64,000 nucleotides of DNA from Trebouxia sp. TZW2008 (GCA_002118135.1 BDIU01000161.1:124001-188000), one strand, 5' to 3'; positions 21,201-34,128 are shown, counted from the first letter of the stretch. Numbers and translations: made by a program. Notes: generated by a model from the sequence alone, not told the origin.

Positions 21201-21569
21201 CAGCTGCCCCGGTTGAATCCTGACCTAAGTATCCCTGGTCGCCGAACTGAGTGTTGTCTGTGCCCTGCTTGTTGCCTGGCAGAGCTCTGCCAAGATTGGC
21301 TTTGACCTGCAGCCAAGCAAAGCAAATGAGTCGGGGCAAGGCAGCCATGCCAGATCTGATGTCTGCGAGATCCACCAACCTTTGAAACGATTCCCATGCT
21401 TTCCAAGCAAGGCTGCGCTGCTCTCAAGAAGTGTCAAGTATCTGTCGAAGTCTGTCTGCTCTGCTGTGTGTTTCGTCGAAGAACAACTGCAGTGATCGAA
21501 CTCGTCAGCGATTGTGGCTTGCTGAGTCGGCCTGAGGTGGCTTGAGGGAGATTCCGCGCTGTTGCTCAT
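18235..21569 (-). CDS. Gly/Thr/Ser-rich repeat protein, LEA-like, family not recognised
   Basis: Exons in order: 21569-21380, 21299-21144, 21007-20933, 20822-20739, 20354-19038, 18611-18235; the sum is 2199 nt (732 aa). I do not recognise a named family. Almost the whole protein is G/T/S with few hydrophobic residues, no signal peptide and no membrane segment. The large exon carries seven copies of a charged motif: five of the form K-S-(Y/H/K)-(I/V)-PGT-x-E-(N/H)-K/Q, and two ending in ASHVPGTEAHR, separated by TGTGSGY-type spacers. The last exon has a perfect 75-bp duplication. Composition suggests an intrinsically disordered desiccation or stress protein (inference). Exon 1 and its junction are the weakest part: the phase works only with a tcaaag acceptor at 21300. 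The other five junctions are clear GT-AG. Confidence 0.72.
18456..18605 (-). repeat. Perfect 75-bp in-frame tandem duplication
   Basis: Positions 18456-18530 and 18531-18605 are identical. Each codes 25 residues including AGGGGEYTGGRTAAGG and STGYGQG. The absence of any difference, silent sites included, points to a very recent event or to gene conversion. Confidence 0.92.
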
Positions 21570-22234
21570 AGCAGAAGAAGAACGCGAGTGCTTCGAGTCA
21601 TGTCCATGTCTGGGCCTGTTCAGACTGAGTGTCACCGTTCATGGCTAACTGCTGGAGGCTGAAATGCGCAAGGACGTGTCTGCAGACATGAGGACGATGC
21701 TCTGTTCAATCCCAAGGGCATGCATAGACATGCACACAAGTGCAGCCGAGCATGGCAAGCATGGCACGAACTTGCCTTGTCAGGGGAAGTCAGCCTGAGC
21801 ATGCATATGCTGCTAGATTAGCGTGAACTGCTGCGCAAACACATCTGCAGAAAACTGTCACCATTCCCCAAAATAAAATCTGATCTGTTCATCAAGAACT
21901 TCTCTCGCCACATCTGGCATCAATTACACTGGCGCAGCATGTGAATCACATCAGATGTGAATGCTGTACCTTGGGCGTGTCCACAAGGAAGACAACTTCT
22001 GCAGGTAAAATTGTGGCCTCAATCTGTAACCCAGATGTGGTTTTCTAATGAAGCGCGGTCACTAAAACGAGGTCAGCGCCAAAAATTGGAGTGCTTGTGA
22101 TGACAGCGCTTTGCTTGACAAATGCATGATGGGCCAGCGTGAAACACAAAAGATATCAGGACTCAACAGCCAAAACATTGTGTAAATATTGCACAGCCTG
22201 TTGGACAAGGACTTCGGATACAGGATGTGGCTGT
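21570..22234. other. Intergenic region upstream of the repeat protein and downstream of RCA-like
   Basis: About 660 bp with no convincing gene. It should contain the promoter of the repeat-protein gene and the 3' UTR of the activase-like gene, both on the minus strand. Open frames here are short and unrelated to known families. Confidence 0.5.
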
Positions 22235-25200
22235 CTAGCCTCCAAAGCCAATCAAGCCGGGTGCAGATGGTCCTGTATCTTTCATGTAGTCCTTGGAGAG
22301 CTTATGATCATTCACCATCTGCTGCTCCAGGGCAAGGCGTCGGCCTTGTGCAGCCAAAATCTCAAGAGTGACGTCCACCTTATTGAAGACTGGCAGCCCC
22401 TCCCTGCACTCAAGGTGGCAGTGAGCTCTTTGCCTGATGCAGTTGGTCATTGTATCTAAATGATTGACATGCTCGACGCAGGTGTGGTGCAACTCAACAG
22501 CAGAGCAGCAGAAAAGCAGTTGAGAAAGCTGAGATATGCTGTAAGGCAAAGCAGTAGTAGCGCACAGCTTATGTGCTGAGATCGATATAACTTGAGGGCT
22601 GGTATAAGAAGGCTCAGCTTTGCACAAACATGCAGCTCAATTGTGAATTGCTTTCTCTTGGGAGACTTACTGAGCCACCAGTCGTTTACTGACTTCTGCC
22701 AAGTTGGCATCCTCATTACCAATCTTGTCTTTCAGCACATCATCTTGAATCCAATTGCGTATCTGGTCATCATACACTGACGACCTCAAAGATCCAAAGA
22801 AGTCCAATGGTTGCTCTGGGAACAGGTCTAGCAGGGTGCCCATGTCTTCATATGTGAGGCCATCATCCTGTCACAACAGCAGGCCGTTTAGGCTTCTGCA
22901 CTACTGCCAAAAGCTGGGTACATGCAAGGACAGCAAATTGCTATGAGCAGCAACACCAAGAGTGACTCCTGCTTCTGAAATGGAAATCAGCTGCAATTGC
23001 GCAGACAGCAAAATGCGTAATCAGCATGGGTGCACCAACCAGTCCTGTACAGCCATGCAAGACTAGCACTAGTGTAATTGCGCCACCTGGAAGCAACACA
23101 GTTGAGCAGCATGTTTGAGCAGAGTATTTCGAGGAGTAGGCGCACTGCAGACCACGTGACCGGTTGCCTCGCATGCACTGATCATGCTGACTGCAGGTCT
23201 GTGGTGTGCTCCAGTCATTGCAGGCAGCCAAGCAGTCCAGCTAAACAGTTCAGCAAGTACGTGGCTGTTGTTGTTGGAGTCTTGACAAGCTTATGAAACC
23301 TCATTCTGGACAGAACCAGCTCCCTTGCAGTGGCTCATTAATATATAGCTCCAATGTGAGCAAAGATGTTGGGGGCAAGTCCACGACAGCAGCGCAAGGC
23401 TCACCTGATACATTTGATAAAGGATGCTGGACAGGTCATGTCTGTTGGGCTTCCAGTAGAACTTGGTCATGCGGCCATCTCGCACCAGGGGTGCAAACAT
23501 GTGACTGAGGTCGTTGCCAGTCACAATGATGGGCACCCTCTGTATGATGTCGTCTGTCCTCCACTGCTGAAAGACACTCACTCGCGTGGGGTCATCACAG
23601 ATGTTCATGAGACTGCCCACAACCATTTGATTGTTGACTGTCACCTGCAAAATACACGGCATGTGCTGCAATTAGGCATGTGAAATGCATGCCAATAGTC
23701 ATGGGGCCAAAGCCATGACACATCTAAGGGCTCATGACCAGGCAAAGGCAAGTGACACAGAGCTGTTTGATTTCAACTATTGAACACATCACACAGCTTT
23801 GATCTTTGAAAGCTTTCTTGTGGAGCATGATGCAGCTGCTGGGAAGATCCTGTGTAGTCCAATGCACAAATTGCTTGCTTGAACACGTCCCAAACATCCT
23901 GACAAACAGCTGCAATGTGCTCAAGGGAAGCGTGATTGCGCATTGAGCATGTCCATGATGATCACTCTTTGCTTGCCAAATTACAGGCATTAAGCTCAAT
24001 AATGCGCAGTCAAGAGAGCATGGCCTGCAATGCAGGCCATACCTGCGTATTTGCAAAGTGTCCCAGGCCAGCATCAATGTCATTGATCAGCAGGCAGGAC
24101 ATCACGCCTCGCACCTACATGCAAATCAACAGCTGTTGCAACCCAGTCTGCGTTTATGTGTGAATTGAACATGGGCCAAAGCTGGACTCAGCCAATTGCA
24201 AGGAGACAAGCCCTCCTGGTGGCTGCTCATTGCTGCCACAAGAGAACAAAAGGAAAAGCAGCATTGCCAGTTCATCCTTGCAAATTCTGCAACTTCAGCG
24301 CCATTTGCCAATCCAACCTACCTACAAATAATGCAAGGATGCAACAAAAACAGGTTTGACCATCTTGAGTAAAGCAGCATGCACAACAGTGCACATGCAA
24401 GAAGCATATGGAATTGGTGTTCACCCTGGACACCTCAGCAGCTTTCCTGTAGCGCTCCCTGATGAGCCTGCCAGGTGTGCCAGCCCACTCATGCTCCAGC
24501 TCCCCTGCACTCATGATGATCGGCTCAATTCTGCATGCCAGCACCAGGAAATCTACTCCACACGTGCATAACATCACAAAGCTGCCTTTGCATTACACTT
24601 TACCCGTGACGACGTCTGATACAGCTACATGCTCCTCAGTATGACAGGCAGGATGTTGACTTAGCCATCACACTGTTTCACAGCAATGATGATGTTTGCA
24701 AAGACATGAGACACAGCACAGAGGTGACAGCATGAGTGTTAAAATAGCTTGACATGTATGTCCATTTGCTAGACAGAAAACACAAGCAGCTGTTCCGAGT
24801 TGTTTTTCAGTTGCAAAATGTAGTCATATGCTCAATTCAATCAAAGTGCAGCCAGACAGCTGAATATGCTATCCCAGCCACAGCAGGCTGATGGTCACTA
24901 TATTGCCAACATATATTCAATGCAAGGCTCACCCCATCTTCCTGAAGACCAGTTCACACTGGAAGGACTTGCCCTGCCCTTTAGGACCCCAAATGCCTAG
25001 GATGAGGGGCACCTTGGTCGATTTGTCAAATGCTCCTTTCTCCACCATGTAGTTCTTTACAATATGCAACTGCACGAGCAAAGATCATATGAGAAAACAG
25101 CATGTCGGAACATGCATGCTTGAGCGGCTTTGAAAAGCTGATTGGCTGGTGCAAGATAGATGGTCAGCTGTGTGAACATAGAGTTGTTGCCTGTGACTTA

Positions 25201-26268
25201 GCAGGCTGATTTGTGTGAATGCCTGCTGCTGAGCCACAACCTCTGCTGTTTGACTGCCTTTTGCAAACTCAGATCTGTACACAAACTGACATTTGCAGCA
25301 AACTCAGCAGAGCATGACTGATAGCACACAGCACGATGTGAATGCTCGCCTGGCAGAGCTGCAAGCTACGTGAGTCTTCCAACAGTCACCACATCAAGTC
25401 TTGCAATACAAGCATCAAGGCATGGTTTGCATCAGCTGCTTGCATGCCCCTGTCAGGTTGGTAGTGTCATCAGGCCTCACACTTCGTGTTCACACAAACA
25501 TGCTTCAAAACCAGGCACCGGCCACACACAGGCTGCAAGGGACAAAAAGCTTACTGCCATGCTGTCCAGAAACCTTGGGGCAATGTAGTAGTCTCCCACA
25601 ATGTGGTCAAACTTGCTGAACTCATAGTCACGCAGGCTACCATCTGCAATGTCGCTTTTTTTGCCCAAAATGTCACCAACAAACAGGTGATCAATCATGG
25701 AAATGTTTTGTCCTGCAAAATACATACTAAGTGTGTGTGAACTGTTGTAGTTTGCGTCATTCACCATTTATAGAGCAATGTTGGCAACAGGTGGGCAAAC
25801 CATGTGCACCTTGAATTCTGAGCGTCGCAACAGTGGCATACAGTGCGAAGCAAGTACTCGCCATGATCTACATTGATGTTGTAGTTCTGAGCCTCGCCCA
25901 GGTTTGACAAGAAGTCAGACTTGGTGTCTGCTTTTGCGCCAGCATGCTTGGCTGTCCAGCTCGAGACGGCTTTATTGCCTGGTTGACCCTTTGGAGAACC
26001 AGTTTGACTGGTCTGTGTAGCGGCAGGTGCAGAGGACTTCTGCTCTACAGGACCCAGGGAAAGATTGAAATGACACCATTGGTTTGCATGAACTGCGGAG
26101 ATATGCTTTTTGTGCTTGTTTACCTGGAGAAGAAGCCTGAGCGGTGCAGCGCGTGCGCGTAGCACGGGTCGGCAGTGAGCTGGACCCGCTGTACTGAGGT
26201 CGCGATGTTGACAAGGTCTGCAGCGTCGGCCTTCCCAAGCTGCCCGTCAGCATCAGCTGAGTGCTCAA
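22235..26268 (-). CDS. RCA: Rubisco activase-like AAA+ protein
   Basis: Nine exons: 26268-26124, 26044-25862, 25712-25555, 25069-24933, 24530-24425, 24114-24043, 23644-23405, 22867-22671, 22403-22235; sum 1407 nt, 468 aa. Residues 1 to about 50 look like a plastid transit peptide, starting MSTQLMLTGSLGRPT. The AAA+ core follows: DYYIAPRFLD, Walker A GIWGPKGQGKSFQCELVF, EPIIMSAGELE, Walker B LLINDIDAG, VNNQMVVGSLMNICDD, RVPIIVTGND and APLVRDGRMTKFYW, then PEQPLDFFGSLRS and a C-terminal helix LEQQMVNDHKLSKDY. Rubisco activase uses ATP to strip inhibitory sugar phosphates from Rubisco in the stroma. This copy is clearly diverged: GPKGQGKS replaces GGKGQGKS, Walker B has ID for LD, and the redox-type Cys-rich extension is absent. 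It may be a second, RCA2-like paralogue. Intron 2 needs a GC donor (catg|gcgagt at 25861). Confidence 0.9.
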
Positions 26269-26706
26269 AGCCTTGCACGAAAGCCCGTAGCGAGCGGCAG
26301 GGCAAGCAACTTCTGATAATTTAAGTGTCGATCAGAGGCGATAAGCGACGATACCGTCCGCGAGCGATCGCGATGCGCCCTGTGAGCAGCTGCAGTCTGT
26401 CTCAGAAAAGAGCCAGCACCAGGATTCACGACGCGGCCAGCGATACAGCAAACTCTTTGCGATGTTCTATCTTGACTGAGTTCCGTCTGAAGCGCCCTGA
26501 GCAAGGCAGGCAAGGGCGGTGCAAACATGAATCGCCCCTCGTCATATTCAAACTCGCGAGCCATGGCATGGACTCGTCATGCTCGTAACCAGCTCGTGGC
26601 TTGCATGATGATCCTCGTCATACCATGCGGGAAGCAGACTTCGAAGACATTGCATGCTCGCATGCATCAGGAGCAATGATGAGTTGTACCTGACGGATCA
26701 GTGGCT
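26269..26706. promoter_or_regulatory. Divergent promoter region between RCA-like and KUP
   Basis: 438 bp separate the two start codons, so both promoters and 5' UTRs must be here. The stretch is GC-richer than the flanking introns and has several TCG/CGA-rich runs. No specific element is called. Confidence 0.5.
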
Positions 26707-29700
26707 ATGTCACAACCAGACGCTCAGGAAGGTGCTGTAGCCGGAAAGCTCACTCATCCGTCAGCCAAAGCCTCCCTGTCGAGGCTCAAAAGCAGAGCAA
26801 GTGTCAACGGATATCGTCCCAGGACATTGCAGAGAGTCAGTGTTGCAAAGTGGGAGGGGGATGCTGATCTTGAGCAGGGAGAAGAAGGACATTCGACAAG
26901 CAGCGTCAGTAACCTGCGACAATAGGTTTGTGCTAGCCTTCGGTGTACGCTTATTTTTGACGTGCCTTGCAGAGAGTCAGGACCGCAGGGTTGCTATACC
27001 TTGCCTTCCAGACTCTTGGTGTCGTCTATGGCGATATTGGAACTTCTCCCTTGTATGTCTTTGCGTCCATATTTGACGGCCCGCCAAGCGAAGAAGATGT
27101 AGTTGGTGCTGTGTCCCTGGTCCTGTGGAGCTTGACAGCAATTGTGACCATCAAGTATGCACTCATCGTGCTGCGAGCCTCTGACAGTGGGCAAGGTAGG
27201 TGGTGCAGCAACTGCTGTCAGGGCTTCATGGTGTGAGCCCTTGCATGGCTGATCTTTCTGTGCACATGTATGTCAGATGTGACTTCATATTCAGTCAGCA
27301 CTCTAACAGCAGAGACACGCAGCAACGATTGGAGCTAGTGCAGGGGGTACTTTCGCCTTATACTCTATGCTGAAAAGAGCAGGAGATTTTCGGACATTTG
27401 GTAACGCTCATCCTGCAGACAAAAACCTACATCGCTATACTTCAAAGCAAAAGAGTCAGCAGGACAAAAATCTTGAACGAAACAGTACACGCCAAGACTC
27501 TGACTGGAGGCTGAAGCTGGCGCGAAACAGCATATATCAACAGGTACAACAGCACAAAGTAGCTGCTCTGACCATTGCCGTATCCTCACTGGTAGACAGA
27601 ACACCAGTTGCAAGTGTGTCTAACAACAATGCATTGTGACGTCTGTCATCACATCAAAATTCATTTCAGCCTCAAAACATTGTCATGCTCAGGACACAAC
27701 ATCTGACAGCAAGTATGCCCTGAGTAGTCAGCAAGAGCAGCTTTGAATACAACATGCGACAATTTCTGAGTTGGTCTGCGCATACAGGTGATCAGAGTCT
27801 TGGTGGTGTTTGGTGTTGGCGCAATCATTGGAGACGGAGTTCTGACACCTGCCATCTCAGTCATCTCCTCATTTGAAGGCTTGCATGTAGTGGCCACCGT
27901 GAGTCAAGGTGTGCATGCTCATTCCAGGCACTCTGCTACCCGGATTTAGACATGAGTACACTGAACTGTGCGCAAAAAATCCCTGCTCGCACAAATCATT
28001 GAATATGCTGTTCCTGCCCAGAACCGCATTGCTCCAAGATATCTCATGTGACAAGTGCTTGATGTCATGCAAGCTTTGAAATGAAACATCAGTATATATT
28101 ATGATGCAGGCACCATTGTTGGCATTTCTTTGGCGGTCATCTGCATTCTGTTTCTGATACAACGCTTTGGCACCAATTTTGTTGGCGTGCTTTTCTCTCC
28201 CATCATCCTCTTGTGGCTGCTGTGCAATGCAATGATTGGCATCTACAACATGCACGCTCACGGAGCAGGCGTCTTCAGAGCCATTGGGCCAAACTACTGG
28301 TTTGCCTACCTGATGCGCAATGGCCATAAAGGCTGGAAAACACTTGGAGGAGTAGTGCTCTGCATCACAGGTCAGACTCTGTGTATGTACGGATCATGGT
28401 CCCTTGGGAATTACAGGCATTGCTGAGTGACTGTTGACGATACAAACTACAGCTTGTTTGTAGCTTGAGCAGCAAGTTGAGTCATGGACAGCTCATGATG
28501 CACACAGCTGACCAACCCTAGATCAATGCTTTGCTTAAGCCTGTGCAAAGCTTCAAGTTTGCATGCAGGTGCTGAGGCTCTGTTTGCTGATTTGGGACAC
28601 TTTAGCATGCACTCTATTCAGGTCAGAGCCTGACTTGCACCTTGTGCAGAGTGTCAACTTTTGTTTTGCTATGAGGCCTTGCATTCATACATTGCTCATT
28701 TGCAGCAGCATTGAGAATTGTGCGCTTATTCTGCTGCTACGATCAGCTGGAAATGTCACTTTTGTGGATGTCATTTGGAATGCTTGTCGTGTTATGCTAG
28801 TGCTAGACTTATGCTGCATTAGTGTAGCAAGTCAAGGTTTCTGGAAGCAACACCCTATTGTAACCCTTTGCTGACAGCATTGATACATGTGCAGCTGAGC
28901 ACCCTGGGACTGGTGTGGCCGTCCTTGCTTCTCACATACCTCGGCCAGGCAGCTTACCTGATCAACCACCCTGAAATGTACTACAAAGCATACTATGCTT
29001 CTGTACCACGCTCTGTCTTTTGGCCCATGTTTGTGCTGGCTGTGCTCTCAGCCATCATCGCAAGTCAGGTACACAGGCTTGCCCTCGTGACTCAACTCCA
29101 ACATCGTTTTTTGCTATTGCCAATTTCATTGCAAAATTGTCACCGAGGATGCAAAGCTGGCCATGTCTACGTCATGCACCACATTGCTTGCTGTGCTTGC
29201 TTCAGGCAATTTGCACCTTGCTGTGCGCTTGCCTCAAGACAGTGCACGTGGCCGATCACCTCTGTTGTTTGCAGCGTCATCATGTCTGTCCAGGCTGGTT
29301 TGAGATGTGCTTTGTTTTGCAGGCTTTGATTTCTGCAGTCTTCAGCATTGTCTTCCAAGCAATCTCGCAAGGCTTCTTTCCTCGCTTCCATGTTGATCAC
29401 ACATCCAACCACGTGAGCCACAAGATGTCTGTTGTCCCCTTGTGTAATGCATGTATGCTGTTGTCATGGGGGATTGTATAGCACTAGATGCATGTTTACC
29501 AAATTACCCTCTAGCATGCTGCTGTCCTTGTGACCAGTGTCATGTTGTCAGTGATTTCTCCAAATTCTGCAAAGTTTATGCACAGTGCTGCCTGAAAGCA
29601 CTAATTGCTCTTTGCAGGTGTTTGGTCAGGTGTACATACCTGTGGTCAACTATGTGTTGATGGGCTTGACAATGATTGTGGTGGGCACTTTTCAGACGTC

Positions 29701-32700
29701 AGCAAGGTTGGGTGAAGCTTATGGTGAGTCCTGCTGATCAGAGCGATTTGTACATCTCAGTCCAAGCAGCACAAGCCATGCTTATTCACAAGGGCAAATA
29801 AGGGAGCTGCTTCAGACAAGGATGCACATATGTGCATGGTCCTTGCTCATTTGTGCATCAGGTCAAACACTGAAGGCTCTCAGGTGCTGGGCAGGTCTTT
29901 ATGAGTGCTGATGCCCTGCAGGCTTGGCAGTGGTCTGGGATATGCTGCTGACCACTCAGTTCCTGACTTTGGTTATGCTGACAGTGTGGCGCCTGCCGAC
30001 GCCCATTGCAGTCTGCTTCCATCTTTTCTTCAGTGCCATTGAGGCCACTTTCTTCTCTGCCTGTGCTGAGAAGGTTCCCACAGGCAAGCTTCACTGACAT
30101 TGCTGGCTGTGTGCATTGAGTTCTGTTTGGAGCTTGAAGGCCTGGCAAGATGATCTTGTACAGGAGCCCTTTGTACTTTGCATGCTGCCAAGGCCTTTGG
30201 CTGTTGCAACACAAGATTTGCTGAGCGCCTTCCCCTCAAGATTTGCATGTTGGTGCTGGTCAACACCAAGGGCTGTGCAAGCCTCTTCTTGCCCTGTCAC
30301 AAGGTCCCCAGTTGCTGCATGGCTCAACATCAAGCTTGATTGCTTACAAGAAGCACTGTCAATGCAGGTGGCTGGTTCAGCATTATGATGGCCTTTATTT
30401 TTGGGGGTATCATGCTGCTGTGGTTCTGGGGCAGTAGCCACAAAGCTGCCTTCTTTGCCCGAAACTTCAATGCACACATCAAAAAGCTGGAAGACCTGCT
30501 TGTGGCCAGCTCAGATTCTCAAGACCCTGCAGCACCCCACAAATTGCGCCTTGTAGAGAACAACAAGCTGGTACGGCTGCTGACAGTAATCTGAGCACGC
30601 TCTTTGAGCAGCATTGCCGTTTGGTTCTGATTGAGTCATGCCTGCAAAGTCGAAGCCTCTTGACACTGAACTCTGTAGACCATCACCATTACACCTCCTC
30701 AGTCAATGGCACTGTTTACTTCCTGCCAACAGTCTTCTGCATCATCAAGTGGTAAGTGGCACTCAGAATTGCTGTGCCTTGCTTTGCACCTGTCAGCTTG
30801 CTGCTGCTGGCATCGTGTGAACATTCAGGAGGCATGTCTTTGCTTTTGGAGCACTTGCATGTACATTCCTCAAATGCAGTCAAACCATGCTGGTATTACT
30901 TTTTCATGTCTGCTTGCTGTAATACCTCAGGTAGCGCAAACAGAAGGCGTTGGTTTCTACTATAGTGAGACCATCTATGGCGTGCCACCAGTTCTGATAC
31001 AGCATTTGCAGAAATTTCCAGTGCTACATGAGGTCAATATCCTCATCACCAACAGGGCAGTTCCTGTGCCTGATGTGTTGCATAAGGAGCGCATCTTGGT
31101 GGAGACCCTTGGCCTGCCAGGCTTCTATCACTGCATCTGCAGGTGAAAGCTCCACCCTATCCCGTAGGTTGCCCTGGACATTGTACAAATGTCGGGAACT
31201 GTGTGTGCTCTTTTGATGACCCACAGCTGATTGACACAACCTGATCAAGTGTGCCTTGCTCAAAGTGCAGCTGCCCATAGCTTCATGACACATGTGTGCC
31301 TGACTCTGTCGCTCTCTAACACTGCGCATTACTGCATCAGGAATTGCTGGTCCTCTTTCAAATCATTGAAATGAGATCGAAAAGATGTGACCTGCAGGTA
31401 TGGGTACACAGAGGTGCCAGATCAGGGCCATGATTTTGTTGAAATGGTGCTGCTGACTGTTCTCAACAAGCTGTACAAAGAGCTGCACTCAGTCGTCCAG
31501 AACTCCGAGGAACTCAGCCTCAGATATCCTGCCCTGGCTAAAAGTGACCCTGGGCTGATAGCAGCATCTGCTGTGCCTGCTGGCAACGAGCCTGGTGTCA
31601 CAGTTGTAGGGCCCGTTCCAGGAGAGTCCAGCGGTGCAGGGGTGAAAGACCCCACCACAGTCAATGCTGGCCCCACCAGCCCCATCAAAGCTCTGATCAA
31701 CAAGTCGCTGCAGATGACAAGTGAGCTCTTGCAGTGCACTGCCTGCATGCACTGTTGCCGTTTGCATGGCTGGCTTTGCGAGCAGGCTGTCTTGGGCAGT
31801 TGCACAACTGACAGCTGCTGCAATTGCAATGTGTGATGGCTGCAGTCCTGCCCATACAGATCCTGAAATCAATAGCAGAACTCACAACACCTTTGAAGCA
31901 CTACTCTTGTCTTGACGGCGGCATGCGGTGCTAACATATTCTGCAGAAAGATGAGACGTGGTAAAACGCTGACACAGCTTGTGTGGATGTGTGCAGCAAT
32001 GAGCAGCCCGCCCTCCACAGACTCGCTGGACAGCCTGGTGCTGAATGACACCACCCACAGCCCAAGCAAGCCTACAGTGCACAGCCCTTCAGGCATACAC
32101 CCTAGTCTTGAAAAGGAGCTTGCAGCAGCTGCTGAGGCAATCATGACTGAGCAGGTAAATTACCATGCAAGTTGATGTCACCTGTCAGGTCAATCTCCCT
32201 TTTCATCTTCACCACACAGCAATCAGGCTTGCAATGGGAGCAGCAGCAGATAAATACAGGCTGGCAGCAAGCTAGGGTTGTGCTCCAAGGACAGTGACAT
32301 AGGCAAGCGGGCATCCTGCATGCAGTTTGCCATCTATGCACCTGAGGACATGTCATCACAACGTAATTGCTGAAAAGTGCTTCAGCAGCTTTTGAGGTAC
32401 AATGTCAATGCTGCTCTTCTGCAAGCAGCTTTCAATGATTAGCATGAGGTTTGTGACATGAAGTCCCACAGTGATCTTGGGGGCTGTGCAGGTAGCTAGC
32501 TTGTCAAGCAGTGGCGTCAGGGCCAAGTTGGTCGCCAGGGAGATTGCCATTCTGAAGCGAGAGCTGCACACTAAAGCAGTTGTCTATGTCATGGGCAGGG
32601 CACATGTCCACACACGTGCTGAGGCCAAGACGGCATTTGAATGGTATGTTTCTTGAGTGCTCTTTTGCATCTTCTATTTTGGTTTGCCAGCAGGAAGCTC

Positions 32701-32992
32701 TTCAGTGCCAGCAGTAAGCACCCCTGTGATGCTTCATTGTTGCAGGTGCACACACACCTGTCACATATGACTGCAGAACCACAATTGCGCTGCACCTCAT
32801 GGTTGCCATCAAACTGACATAAATCTGTGAGATTGTCTGTTGTGAGCTTTGTACTCATGTTGCAGGGCAAGGCACTACCTGCTGGAGTTGCCCTACCAGC
32901 TCATGGTACTCAACACAAAGGCTGATGCTTACCAGACCTTCAAGATCCCAGAAGAACAGCTTGTAGAGGTTGGTCTAATCTATGAGGTGTAA
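26707..32992 (+). CDS. KUP: KUP/HAK/KT potassium transporter
   Basis: Supported exons: 26707-26904, 26973-27195, 27344-27543, 27788-27898, 28110-28370, 28569-28621, 28895-29068, 29323-29412, 29618-29723, 29922-30083, 30368-30585, 30931-31142, 31398-31720, 31997-32154, 32492-32643, 32866-32992. A soluble N-terminus is followed by about 12 membrane segments with K+ transporter landmarks: LGVVYGDIGTSPLYV, GGTFALYSML, IIGDGVLTPAISVISSFEGL, FLIQRFGTNFVG, LFADLGHFS, YLGQAAYLI and QVYIPVVNYVLM. The long cytosolic tail ends IPEEQLVEVGLIYEV. KUP proteins drive K+ uptake, in algae usually at the plasma membrane. One base is missing between the exons ending 27898 and starting 28110; a 28-nt exon at 27928-27955 would restore phase but needs a 29-nt intron. 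One intron uses a GC donor (30083/30084). With that exon the protein is 931 aa. Confidence 0.92.
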
Positions 32993-33542
32993 TGTCAGAT
33001 TTCCTGCTGCTCAAGCAGTCTGTGCTGCAGCTCAGGCATCAAAGCTTTCATGCACTGTCTTGATGTCAAATTTTGGCGATGATACTAACTATATAAGTAC
33101 CTGTAAGTACTGTCAGTCTCACCGCAAAGCAGATTTGCAGTAGCGTGGCTAGACCCCACAACTTTTGGAAGTGAACCTGCGCCTTGAAGTCTGTGCCTAC
33201 ACGCGTGTTGTATCTTCCTTTTTGAGATGCAGCAAGCATGGCAAAGTGAAGTCAGTCATGCGCTTGTCCATCATTGCTGTGGTGTCAATACAGCAAGAAG
33301 CTTACAAGCTTTGTAGGTGCCTCCAGCCTTGCCATGACGCAACAGCTCTTGAAGACAACAAGCCTCACCTCATTCACAAGGAGTGCTGCCTTCATGCTCA
33401 TCAAGCAGTAATGCAACAAAATTGTCGAATTGTGTGAAGCATGCTGAGCACTGATTTCAGATTTAGACGCTTGCACAGTCAGACTACTGGCGAAACGGCT
33501 GCTTGGGTCTGATCATGGCATGACTGACCGAGCGGGGCATGC
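32993..33542 (+). other. KUP 3' UTR and intergenic region
   Basis: No gene is seen. TGTAA motifs occur at 32988-32992, overlapping the KUP stop, and at 33102-33106, the better candidate for a polyadenylation signal. Confidence 0.5.
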
Positions 33543-34128
33543 ATGCCTGCTTGGCATCACAACTCACCCACTGCAAAGCTTCGCACCTACAGTGTGCTCA
33601 AGTCAAACGCTCCTGTTCGCTGCGCGGACTTAAACGAGCTTCTTTGGGTCACATGTCCACAAGTGTACCAGGCAAGTGTCCTGCCGTGCGCAGGGCGGTG
33701 CTGCTATTTCTTGCGTCTCACCCGGTTGTTGTCTATCGTAGGAGTCAACGGTCATTCAAATCCTTCTTCTAGCACCCCTCCAACTCAATCTTCAGGCCGC
33801 GCCAGTCCCTCAAGCGGGGAGCGATCTATTTTGCGGACACCTTTGAGCGTAGTCGTAACAGATGCTGTGAAAAGGTGGTATGTAGACACCAACAAGGAGG
33901 CCGTCAAGGGAGATGTGGTACGTTCTGCTTGCTTGCGTCAGCAACACAAGCAGTTACACAGTCAAGAGCTTCAAAGCTATGGCTCGAATGCAGAAGCAGC
34001 AAGCGCTTTTGGGGCAGATGCTGCTGGAAGGCTACGGCTGTGATGTCAACCAGTCAGCTGCACGGATGTGGGTTGACAAGGCCAGGCGCAGGGGCTATCG
34101 CATGGCTGGAGTGTACTGTGAGCTATGA
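33543..34128 (+). CDS. Small Sel1/TPR-like protein of unknown function
   Basis: Two exons, 33543-33917 and 33994-34128, give 169 aa. The first half is basic and Ser/Cys-rich with no recognisable domain and could be an organelle transit peptide (inference). The second half reads AVKRWYVDTNKEAVKGDVKQ, then QALLGQMLLEGYG, ARMWVDKARRRGYR, and ends GVYCEL. This matches a plant family of single Sel1/TPR-like repeats with the pattern KRWYVET...QALLAQMYFSGYG...A..W...A. The splice is GATGTG|gtacgt to aatgcag|AAGCAG, in phase 0, and joins the conserved block without a gap. The biochemical role of the family is not known to me. The first ATG of an otherwise uninterrupted first exon is used as start. 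Confidence 0.72.

Noticed and set aside
23691..24042. Exon copies in the Rubisco activase introns
   Set aside because: I looked for the duplication pattern seen in other genes and found no convincing repeat of flanking exons here.
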